Assembly (NCBI RefSeq): GCF_012863495.1
Contig: NZ_JAAVJL010000001.1
Span: 3,630,967 to 3,694,966 of the forward strand
DNA: 64,000 nucleotides
DNA from: Pseudanabaena yagii GIHE-NHR1
GTDB lineage: Bacteria > Cyanobacteriota > Cyanobacteriia > Pseudanabaenales > Pseudanabaenaceae
Direction: 5' to 3'
How positions within the stretch are numbered: the stretch's first letter is position 1; each line of letters opens with the position of its first letter. The notes beneath the pieces were generated by a model. That model did no database searches, was not told where the DNA came from, and saw nothing but the letters and a program-made list of their open reading frames with translations. Below, one piece after another: positions 57,141-64,000 of this stretch. The position numbers were made by a program, and so were the translations under genes.

Positions 57141-58634
57141 CTAGACGACATTTTCCAATTCTTCCATTAAATCTGCGATCGCACTAAGAGCATTTTTTAA
57201 ATGAGTGGCGATCGCGGTGGCAATCTCTTCGGGTTCGGTCATTTCATCTTCAGGATCGTCGCTAGTATCGCGGAGCCATGCAATATCGAGGTTGTCATTG
57301 CGATCGCTAATTTGCTCGCGGGTAAAGCAACGGAAGCGCCCTTCTTCGCCTTGGTCGATGCGCGGGGATTTACCATAGGGGTCGTCACCAAAGGCGGCTT
57401 CAAATTCGGCAAAATCGGCAAGTGTCAGTTGGCGAGTTTTGCCGAAGGTGTTGGTATTGGCTCGCATATCGTATACCCAAACAGCTTTGGTGTTGCCGCG
57501 ATCGCTTTTGCCTCTTGTAAAAAACAGCACATTGGTTTTCACGCCTTGGGCATAAAAGATGCCTGTGGGCAATCGCAAAATTGTATGCAGATCGCAGAGA
57601 TTCATTAATTCCTGTCTTAACTTTCTGCCTGTGTTGTCTTCAAAGAGAACGTTATCGGGTAAGACTACGGCTGCTCTGCCATTGGTTTTGAGGGCGCGAT
57701 AGATATGCTCGACGAAGGCAAGTTGTTTATTGGAAGTTTCGGCGGTGATGGAGAAGTCAGAACGAGTGGGACGACCGCCGCCTTTTTTTGTGCCGAAGGG
57801 TGGATTGGTGAGGATCACATCGGCTTTGCCCAAGGTTTCGCCATCGGGGGATAGACTATCACCGCAATCAACAGCGCTTTCGATGCCATGCAATAGCAAA
57901 TTCATCAAACAGAGGCGGTGCGTATCTGGTACTAGTTCTAAACCGCGAAAAGCTTTCTGGATTTGAAAATCTTGGGCTTTAGCATCTAGGGCATAGAGTT
58001 CATTGGTTTGTTCTTTGATGTAGCGATCGGCGGCGACTAAGAAGCCTGCTGTACCTGCGGCAGGATCTTGGATGATTTCCCCTGCTTGGGGTTTAATCAG
58101 ACGCACGATCGCATCAATTAGAGGACGGGGCGTAAAGTATTGACCTGCCCCTGATTTCTTTTCGGCAGCATTTTTTTCTAATAAGCCTTCATAGAGATTG
58201 CCTAAACCTTCCTCACGGGCTGAGAACCAATCTAGGGAATCGATCGCATCGGTTAGGGATTTGAGATTGGTGGGTTTGCGTAGTTTAGTTTGAGCATCGG
58301 TAAAAATCGCCAATACCGCAGGGTCATTTACTTTCTGGGCTGAACCTAAATCGAGCAATAGCTGTTTGTAAAATTCTAATTGTTCTAAACCTTCACGACC
58401 ATCGAGATCTTGCCAGCGATAGTTTTCAGGAAGGCGGCTTTCTTTGCCTGTTTCTGCCAACATTTTTAGGAATAGCAGATAGGTTAATTCGGTGACATAT
58501 TCGTTATAGGTAATGCCATCGTCACGCAGAATATTGCAGAGATTCCAGAGTTTAGCGACTATATCGCGGGTGGCGTTCCCACTAGAATTACCGCTATTGT
58601 TGCTATTGTTCGCATTCAAGCTTGCTTTTGCCAC
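57141..58634 (-). CDS. hsdM: type I restriction-modification methyltransferase subunit
   Basis: This 497-residue N6-adenine methyltransferase has an N-terminal helical HsdM_N domain (LWNLCNILRDDGITYNEYVT). The catalytic part follows: GQYFTPRPLIDAIVRLIKPQ, motif I IIQDPAAGTAGFLVAADRYI and motif IV ADVILTNPPFGTKKGG. VVLPDNVLFEDNTGRKLRQE lies near the C-terminus. It begins inside the last codons of hsdR (19-bp overlap), so the two are translationally linked. It needs an HsdS for specificity; the only hsdS here is damaged. An Asn/Ser/Gly-rich low-complexity stretch follows the start codon. Confidence 0.93.
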   Translation of the reverse strand: MAKASLNANNSNNSGNSSGNATRDIVAKLWNLCNILRDDGITYNEYVTELTYLLFLKMLAETGKESRLPENYRWQDLDGREGLEQLEFYKQLLLDLGSAQKVNDPAVLAIFTDAQTKLRKPTNLKSLTDAIDSLDWFSAREEGLGNLYEGLLEKNAAEKKSGAGQYFTPRPLIDAIVRLIKPQAGEIIQDPAAGTAGFLVAADRYIKEQTNELYALDAKAQDFQIQKAFRGLELVPDTHRLCLMNLLLHGIESAVDCGDSLSPDGETLGKADVILTNPPFGTKKGGGRPTRSDFSITAETSNKQLAFVEHIYRALKTNGRAAVVLPDNVLFEDNTGRKLRQELMNLCDLHTILRLPTGIFYAQGVKTNVLFFTRGKSDRGNTKAVWVYDMRANTNTFGKTRQLTLADFAEFEAAFGDDPYGKSPRIDQGEEGRFRCFTREQISDRNDNLDIAWLRDTSDDPEDEMTEPEEIATAIATHLKNALSAIADLMEELENVV

Positions 58635-61600
58635 AGTTCCTCGTTGATATCGCCTAAAATCGTTTCTAATTGTCCATCAAAAGCGCGATTAATGTTTTTA
58701 AATCCGCCATCCCGTTGAAAGTTGCCCTGATCCAGTGCTTCGCGATCGACGACGACTTCTTTAATGATCTGATCTCGAATGCGCTCTAACCATTTACGTT
58801 GGATATCTGTCCATTGTCGCCTATTTAGAATCCGCCTGATTGCGTCTCTGACACGATCTTCGTAGGGCATTAAAGGATCGCCGATCGCCGCCTGACGGAT
58901 AAAACCAATAATCGAAGCGGCGATATCTTCATTTTTGGTATCGCGCCATGCTTGTTGTAAATAAGCCTCGGAATAGCCCTTTTGATCGAGTTCACGGCGC
59001 AACTCTCGCAACTGGGCGCGGGTCAACTCGCGGGGACGTTGTAACACCACGGTGAGGGCGGCGATTTGATTGACATTGTTGCGGACATAATCGGTAAAGC
59101 TGTCTAAAAAATCTTGCGGCTTCTTGCCTTCACCATAGCCACGGGCGATCGCAATAACTTGATCGTGATGATCAGAGATGGGAATCCACGTACCTTCATA
59201 ATCGGGCTTCCATTCCCAGATCTTGCCAAGATAGGGACGCGATCGCACCCATTCCACCATTTCGGTTGTGGTCATGGTTTTAAATGTAGCAAGACTACGG
59301 TTGGGCGGTTCACCGCTTTGGGTTTCGTAATTTTCCTTTGCTCGATCGCTCATTTTGGTGAGCCGTTGGCGCATTTTGACCAGAATTTGATCGCGAATTT
59401 GGTTTTGATGTTGTGGATCGCCAACCTGTAGCAATTCATCAAAGAGTTGCTCTAAGGTGATTTTGGGATTAACGACAACGGGCTTCATGTCGCTGACCGC
59501 TTCCATATTTTTGTAAATATCTACAGCGTCATAGATTTTGAATACCTGTTTATTGATTTCATCACAGCGCCGCGTGGCTCTGCCGAGCATTTGTTCGTAG
59601 AGAATACGGCTATTGATACGGCGCAAAAAGACGAGGTTACAGATTTTGGGAACATCGATGCCTGTGGTGAGTAGGTCAACGGTAACAGCAATGCGCGGTA
59701 AGGAATCATTACGGAAAGACCGAATTTTGGCTTGAACCCCATCGACTGAGCCTGTTAATTTTTGAATCGCATCATTTTCTAGTTCTTCATAACGACCTTG
59801 CATGGCGCGTTTGAGTTCAGTGACGATAATATCGGCATGGCGATCGTTAGCGGCAAAGATCAGGGTTTTCTCTTCGATTAAGGGGTCAATTCTGGCGGCG
59901 AGTTCGAGGGCGATCGCCCGATTAAATGGCTCAGTAATTACCTGTTTATTAAATTTTTCGACATCAAAATTTAGCTCGTCGGGAGTGTTGCTGAGATCGA
60001 TCGCCCCTGTGACAGTGTTGTAAAGAGCGACTTCTTCATTGGCTTGAAACTTAATCCCTGTCTCACTGAGTTTGGTGCGGATCTGGATCGGTGGCTCATG
60101 GTCAATGAGAATGCCATCAATGACGGCATCACGGTAACTATATTTGTAAATCGGTTCACCGAAGATTTCTTTGGTATGTAAAGCGGGTGTAGCAGTTAAG
60201 CCGATCTTGACGGCATCGAAATGTTCTAAGACTCGGCGATATTTGGAGATGTAATCATCTTGGTTACGGAAGCTTAACTCAGCGTCGGACATTTCGCGAT
60301 CAAGTAAATAGCCACGATGACATTCATCAATGAGAATCAAATCATATTGATCAATGGGTGGAATATCGCCATTTTCTTTGGCATAGAGTACGCGCTTGAC
60401 TAAGCCTTGAATCGTGCAGATATGGACTTTGGTTTCTGATTCAGGATCGATGTCTTTTAAGCCTTTTAAGCCAAAAATATCGGTGAAGGTTTTAGTGGTA
60501 ACTACTTTGGTGGTGCTAAACTCATCGGCGGTTTGGCTGCCGAGGGCGCTGCGATCGACGACAAAGCAGACACGGCGAAAGCGTTTAGTGGAGAGTAAAC
60601 GGTACAAAAGGGCGATCGCTAATTTAGTTTTGCCTGTGCCTGTTGCCATCGCCACTAGCATCGATCGCTGATCTTGTTCGAGACATTCTTCGATCTTCTC
60701 AATGGCAGCGCGTTGGTGTGGATAGAGGTTGAATCCAAAGTTGAAGCTAGTATTTTTTAATTTCTCATGGGCAGTTTCCCGATCCATTGTCAATAAGGCT
60801 TCTAGCCCATCGGGAGTGTAGAAGTCGATCAGCGCTCGGCTGTGATTGGTAGATTTGCGAATATCGCGAAACCAGATGCCGCTTTCGGTTTCCAATTGTT
60901 TGAGATAGCCGCGCCCATTGGTGGCGAATACAAAAGGAACTTCCGCCCTCACCCTAAATCCCTCTCCCAAGGAGGGAGAGGGACTTTGAGATTGCTCCCC
61001 CTCGCCCTTAATGGGAGAGGGGGCTGGGGGGTGAGGGCTATACCCCTTTGCATACCGTTCCGCCTGAGCGATCGCTCCTGCCACATTTTTGCGCCGCCTC
61101 TTGGCTTCGATCATGGCGACACAGCGTAAACCGATGAATAGGGCATAGTCGGCAATACCGTCACTAGTGGGATATTCAGAGATGGCGATGTTTTTGCCTT
61201 TGGTGGGGCGAATGCCTTGACTGTAGCGCAGGTTTTGGCTGTCCACTTCCCAACCGCGATCGCGTAATTTTTGATCGATAATCTGACGGGTTTGGTCTTC
61301 ATCGAGATCGATATTTTGAGCCGCGATTTCCGATCGCTTGACGATTTCGGCGGTTTGTTTGGGCGTGACGGCGTGATTGGTGATTTGTTGAGATAGCTTT
61401 TGTTCTGTCTCGATCGCTATCTGTTCCCATAGTTGCTTTTCTGCTAGAGCTTGACGGGCTTTTTCTTCCGCAGACATGAGGGCGATCGCTTTTTGTTCGG
61501 CTTCGAGGCGCGATCGCTCAGCGGCGGACTGGGTTGCCGTGACGATCTCTTGCAGTCTTGCAATTTCGGCTTGTAGATCGGCAGTGGCATCGATGGGTAA

Positions 61601-62020
61601 GGCGGGGGGAATGAATGCGCCAGCTTTAAAATTTTTGTCCTTAAAGGTGCGATGAAACCAGATTCCTAAATGTCGAGCGTTTTTGAGGAGGGTGAGGGCT
61701 TCTTGGCGATCGATGTTACGAGAGTTATGGACTGCCTTATTGCCTGAGATGCGAATGGAATGGAAGAGGTCAGCGACTTCGCTGGAAAGGATGCCTTCTA
61801 GTTTTAATCTTTTGAGGAGTTCGGCTTGGGCTTCGTCTGGTGCTTGGTATAGCCCTGTGTTGGCGGCGATCAGTTTGGCGAGGCGTTCGGCATATTGACG
61901 CAGTTTGATGATGCAGGTGTTGCTGTCGTCATGGAAAAATTGTTCAGCTAGGGCGGCGAGTTTGACGATTTGTGGGTCATGTTGGCGCAAAAATCCAAAG
62001 TTAGCTGATTGTATTTCCAT
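58616..62020 (-). CDS. hsdR: type I restriction endonuclease/translocase subunit
   Basis: A 1134-residue EcoEI/KpnBI-like HsdR. Residues 1-125 form a DUF4145-type domain, and a coiled coil follows to about 220. The nuclease domain is at about 240-330 (SDGIADYALFIGLRCVAMIE, AKRRR). The SF2 helicase has Walker A VAMATGTGKTKLAIALL (about 460), LILIDECHRGYLLDREMSD and the C-terminal VTVDLLTTGIDVPKICNLVF with LGRATRRCDEINK. The EcoEI-type C-terminal domain closes it. Residues about 328-359 are an in-frame palindromic repeat (SPHPPAPSPIKGEGEQ and SPSPSLGEGFRVRAE) between the nuclease and helicase parts. The frame is otherwise intact. Confidence 0.92.
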   Translation of the reverse strand: MEIQSANFGFLRQHDPQIVKLAALAEQFFHDDSNTCIIKLRQYAERLAKLIAANTGLYQAPDEAQAELLKRLKLEGILSSEVADLFHSIRISGNKAVHNSRNIDRQEALTLLKNARHLGIWFHRTFKDKNFKAGAFIPPALPIDATADLQAEIARLQEIVTATQSAAERSRLEAEQKAIALMSAEEKARQALAEKQLWEQIAIETEQKLSQQITNHAVTPKQTAEIVKRSEIAAQNIDLDEDQTRQIIDQKLRDRGWEVDSQNLRYSQGIRPTKGKNIAISEYPTSDGIADYALFIGLRCVAMIEAKRRRKNVAGAIAQAERYAKGYSPHPPAPSPIKGEGEQSQSPSPSLGEGFRVRAEVPFVFATNGRGYLKQLETESGIWFRDIRKSTNHSRALIDFYTPDGLEALLTMDRETAHEKLKNTSFNFGFNLYPHQRAAIEKIEECLEQDQRSMLVAMATGTGKTKLAIALLYRLLSTKRFRRVCFVVDRSALGSQTADEFSTTKVVTTKTFTDIFGLKGLKDIDPESETKVHICTIQGLVKRVLYAKENGDIPPIDQYDLILIDECHRGYLLDREMSDAELSFRNQDDYISKYRRVLEHFDAVKIGLTATPALHTKEIFGEPIYKYSYRDAVIDGILIDHEPPIQIRTKLSETGIKFQANEEVALYNTVTGAIDLSNTPDELNFDVEKFNKQVITEPFNRAIALELAARIDPLIEEKTLIFAANDRHADIIVTELKRAMQGRYEELENDAIQKLTGSVDGVQAKIRSFRNDSLPRIAVTVDLLTTGIDVPKICNLVFLRRINSRILYEQMLGRATRRCDEINKQVFKIYDAVDIYKNMEAVSDMKPVVVNPKITLEQLFDELLQVGDPQHQNQIRDQILVKMRQRLTKMSDRAKENYETQSGEPPNRSLATFKTMTTTEMVEWVRSRPYLGKIWEWKPDYEGTWIPISDHHDQVIAIARGYGEGKKPQDFLDSFTDYVRNNVNQIAALTVVLQRPRELTRAQLRELRRELDQKGYSEAYLQQAWRDTKNEDIAASIIGFIRQAAIGDPLMPYEDRVRDAIRRILNRRQWTDIQRKWLERIRDQIIKEVVVDREALDQGNFQRDGGFKNINRAFDGQLETILGDINEELWQKQA
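60945..61038. repeat. palindromic repeat inserted in frame within hsdR
   Basis: Outer arms GCCCTCACC and GGTGAGGGC enclose two inner hairpins, CCCTCTCCCAAGGAGGGAGA and CCCCCTCGCCCTTAATGGGA with GAGGGGG. The composition (G/C-rich runs of CCCTC/GAGGG) differs sharply from the surrounding gene. It translates as about 31 Pro/Ser/Gly-rich residues without a stop. The same CCCTCTCCC...GGGAGAGGG type is a known intergenic repeat in several bacteria, where it often reads through in frame. Confidence 0.85.
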
Positions 62021-62040
62021 TTGGTTTTTCCTTGTAGTGA

Positions 62041-62309
62041 CTATCTTTTGTAGTGGCTTTTACAAGCAGCTATTAAAATTTCAGTATCGCTAACTTGGTA
62101 GATTAGTCTATGTTCATCTGTAATCCGTCTTGACCAGAAACCGCTTAGTTCATATTTGAGTGGGTCTGGTTTGCCTATTCCTAATAAGTATGGATACGCT
62201 CAATGTCTTTGATTCGTTCAGCAATCTTGTTGTAAATCTTGCGATCGCTTTTTGCCCATTCATTAAAGTCTTCAAAGGCAACTGCTTCAAATAAAATACG
62301 TCTTTTCAT
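62041..62309 (-). pseudogene. YoeB-like toxin gene with one-base deletion
   Basis: Read leftwards from ATG 62309, the frame gives MKRRILFEAVAFEDFNEWAK, then KIAERIKDIERIHTY and a stop. One missing base after DIER restores PYLLGIGKPDPLKYELSGFW, SRRITDEHRLIYQVSDTEIL and IAACKSHYKR, ending at 62041-62043. That is a complete YoeB/Txe sequence including the catalytic C-terminal His-Tyr region. YoeB cleaves ribosome-bound mRNA. The start overlaps the antitoxin stop by four bases (ATGA). As sequenced, the toxin is dead. Confidence 0.85.
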
Positions 62310-62530
62310 GGAAGGCTATCCCAGCTAACCTCGACCAGATTTTCACGATTTTTGATGTTTTCTACGGATGTGAGTAACCTTGCGCGATCGCTAGGATTGG
62401 CTAATAAAAATTGCGTCTCGTCTTGTTCATAAACCAGAATTTCTATTTCTTTGCCTTGAAATGCGGCTTTCAGACTTTCGATAAATCTAATGTCTAGTTC
62501 GTTGGCATTAAGCCGATAGCTAACTTGCAT
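62306..62530 (-). CDS. antitoxin partner of the YoeB-like toxin
   Basis: A 74-residue acidic protein (MQVSYRLNANELDIRFIESL, KAAFQGKEIEILVYEQDETQ, then NIKNRENLVEVSWDSLP). The hydrophobic/acidic C-terminus fits toxin wrapping, and the 4-bp overlap with the toxin start fits operon organisation. The frame is intact while the toxin is broken. It resembles short antitoxins paired with YoeB in cyanobacteria and is not a full YefM. Confidence 0.78.
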   Translation of the reverse strand: MQVSYRLNANELDIRFIESLKAAFQGKEIEILVYEQDETQFLLANPSDRARLLTSVENIKNRENLVEVSWDSLP

Positions 62531-62681
62531 TTGCTCTTCCTCCTATCCAAAGATTTCATGATTATAGCTTTGAAATTAGATTTGCAAAACATGATATCGC
62601 TGTAGGGGCATAGCATTCCCGCCACAATCTCTAATTTCTGAGATCCTCTACATTGGGTAATGCTTTGCCCAAGCCTAGTGT

Positions 62682-63103
62682 TCACGGCAGAAGTGTAAAA
62701 CTTGCACAGTGATTGGGTCTAAACATTCTGAAATCTCTTTGATCGATGGTGAGGACGGTTTGAATGTCTAATCTTTCTGCGATCGCCATAACGCTAGCAT
62801 CAACGAAGTCAATATAACTATCTGCATATTTAGCTAATATTTCGGCGATTCTGGGAATGTCTGAATCTATGAGTGGAATAACAGTAAACCGACTATTGGG
62901 GATTCCTTATAAGAAACTGACTACTGTTGATATGCCTACATCTCGACCAACTAGATAAGCAGTTTCGACTAAGGCAGGTTGCGGGAGAAGGATCTGCGAT
63001 CGCTGAAGATAAATGGGTAAGACATATCCTGATGTCTTGTGTCTGATCGATTGAGTAAAGCGACTACAAATCCTGTATCTGCGATGACGGTTTCCATGTC
63101 CAT
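62682..63103 (-). pseudogene. PIN-domain (VapC-like) toxin remnant
   Basis: Read leftwards from ATG 63103 or 63097, the protein begins METVIADTGFVVALLNRSDT with the first catalytic Asp, then shifts frame near 63028. It continues as LLPQPALVETAYLVGRDVGI and STVVSFL, meets an in-frame TAA near 62908, and resumes GIPNSRFTVIPLIDSD, YADSYIDFVDASVMAIAERL and VLTIDQRDFRMFRPN. All PIN acidic residues are recognisable across frames. PIN toxins are RNases. The gene overlaps the upstream antitoxin by about 40 bp. It is non-functional as sequenced. Confidence 0.82.
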
Positions 63104-63336
63104 CCTGAGTTGGTTTGAATGTTTTGATTTAATATTTCTTCAGATTGAGTTGCAAGGTTAGGAGATCCAGCAAATAATCCAATTAAAGGGTCTTCTTTTA
63201 CTGCTTGAGCAGTTTGGCGATCGCTTTGATTTTTTTGATGACAAAATATTAGAAATTCAACAAATTGAGAAATTTGCTGTATGTCTATGTCGTCAAGTTG
63301 ATCGATGTGCTGTTTCAATAATTCGCGGTTAGTCAT
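63064..63336 (-). CDS. antitoxin partner of the PIN-domain toxin
   Basis: A 90-residue protein with a helical N-terminus (MTNRELLKQHIDQLDDIDIQ, QISQFVEFLIFCHQK) and a flexible C-terminus (VKEDPLIGLFAGSPNLATQS). The DPLxGLFxGSPxL segment is typical of cyanobacterial antitoxins paired with PIN toxins. The frame is intact and overlaps the toxin start. It lies 10 bp beyond the end of hsdS, so it may be co-transcribed with it. Confidence 0.75.
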   Translation of the reverse strand: MTNRELLKQHIDQLDDIDIQQISQFVEFLIFCHQKNQSDRQTAQAVKEDPLIGLFAGSPNLATQSEEILNQNIQTNSGWTWKPSSQIQDL

Positions 63337-63346
63337 TGTTTTTCTC

Positions 63347-64000
63347 CTATTTCCTAGTTTTAATTTTTCCTTTTTCCTTTTTCCTTTTTACTTGTTCCAA
63401 CAGTACCGATGCTGGCTCATCATTAGGATCTTGCGGCACAAGTTCACCCCGAAATGCTTTCGCTAATGTCGCCTGTTCCAATCTGTCACAAAGTTTCGCC
63501 GCTTTTTGATATTCCTGCTCCATTATGTCTATCTTCTCAAACATCTTCTCAACCCGCCGAACGATTTCTTGTTGTTCTAATTCTGATGGAACAGGTATAG
63601 GTAGTTTATATAAGCCAACTTGATTTATTTTCGGTAAAACAGTTCGTCCTTGATGTTCAACAGCAAGATTATTGAAGTCTTCGGAGATTAGCCAATACAA
63701 TAAATACTTTGAGTTGCAACGTGCATTTATTGGGTACATATCAGCACTACATACACCTTCAAAATCAACTATAACGGCTTTACGAAGATAAGGACGAATC
63801 TTTGAATAGATGATTTGACCACTAAAAAAGCGATGCTTTGCGCTAATAACCTTATCTTCTCTTACTGTTTTAAATGGCAGTAAGCGGAAGGTATCAATTC
63901 AATATGATTAGGCGATATGGGGGAGATCCATAACTTCTGAAGGTTGAACTAGATTACTAGCTATTTCAGCAATGTCTTTTATTTGCTTCCAACTCCAATC
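63347..64000 (-). pseudogene. hsdS: type I restriction specificity subunit, disrupted and cut by the window edge
   Basis: From the edge, the leftward frame reads WSWKQIKDIAEIASNLVQPS, EVMDLPHIA, then TAA (63908-63910), TCA TAT and TGA (63899-63901), and continues in the same frame with DTFRLLPFKTVREDKVISA, FFSGQIIYSKIRPYLRKAV and MYPINARCNSKYLLYWLISE. The lost stretch should read like PNHIEL, which appears if bases are restored on both sides, so two small deletions summing to three bases are likely. The remainder (target-recognition domain end, then QLEQQEIVRRVEKMFEKID coiled coil) is normal. A second recognition domain would lie beyond the window. Confidence 0.8.

Noticed and set aside
57201..57608. 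135-codon frame on the opposite strand of hsdM
   Set aside because: It is a shadow frame; hsdM is well supported on the other strand.

Overview
The window looks like chromosomal DNA of a cyanobacterium. The HIP1 octamer GCGATCGC is scattered through coding and non-coding DNA. The gene set fits too: a CrtR-type beta-carotene hydroxylase, a DUF760 protein, a CYP120-like P450, a biosynthetic arginine decarboxylase, and a RemA/DUF370 gene beside gmk. A Pseudanabaena-like lineage is my guess from overall gene flavour; the sequence alone does not prove it.

Layout. 1-2460 is a transposon graveyard: an IS1-like element split by an intact IS110-family element, followed by the tail of a DDE transposase. 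2573-9124 holds housekeeping genes (ArsA-like ATPase, HPt protein, speA, DUF1003, lipA). Between speA and the DUF1003 gene lies a 140-bp MITE with perfect termini and a 9-bp target duplication. 9240-15797 is rich in secreted and membrane proteins: a calpain-like protease with two PPC domains, small secreted proteins, a pentapeptide-repeat membrane protein and an MtfA-like peptidase. 16141-25622 carries gyrA, ssb, a DUF760 gene, crtR, a methyltransferase, thiO, a ParDE module and a P450. 25688-41487 carries a CHASE2-adenylate cyclase, a DUF2779 nuclease with a likely Fe-S site, a large zinc metalloprotease, a two-gene redox/signalling locus (FHA-ferredoxin reductase-ferredoxin plus a polyferredoxin with a cyclic-nucleotide domain), an APC permease and a TPR protein. 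41941-57086 is mostly housekeeping: purA, rplY, a Crp-family regulator, a PBP4-type carboxypeptidase, gmk, remA, trxB, trpB, a class II aldolase, tRNA-Pro(CGG), a hydrolase, aminopeptidase P, pgm and fmt. 57141-64000 is a type I restriction-modification locus read leftwards (hsdS, hsdR, hsdM) with two toxin-antitoxin modules between hsdS and hsdR. Both toxins and hsdS are damaged.

Intergenic DNA is unusually structured. Nearly every gene end carries a long, often perfect hairpin. Two related small repeat families (called A and B here) recur, and one B copy is nested inside an A copy. A different palindromic repeat has entered hsdR in frame.

The strongest candidate for something worth new work is the IS110 element. 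Its insertion point can be read to the base (CT core). Its 5' non-coding end contains short sequences that match its own donor end and its present target, in the arrangement expected of a bridge RNA. Second is the FHA/ferredoxin/polyferredoxin/cNMP pair, whose function I cannot name.
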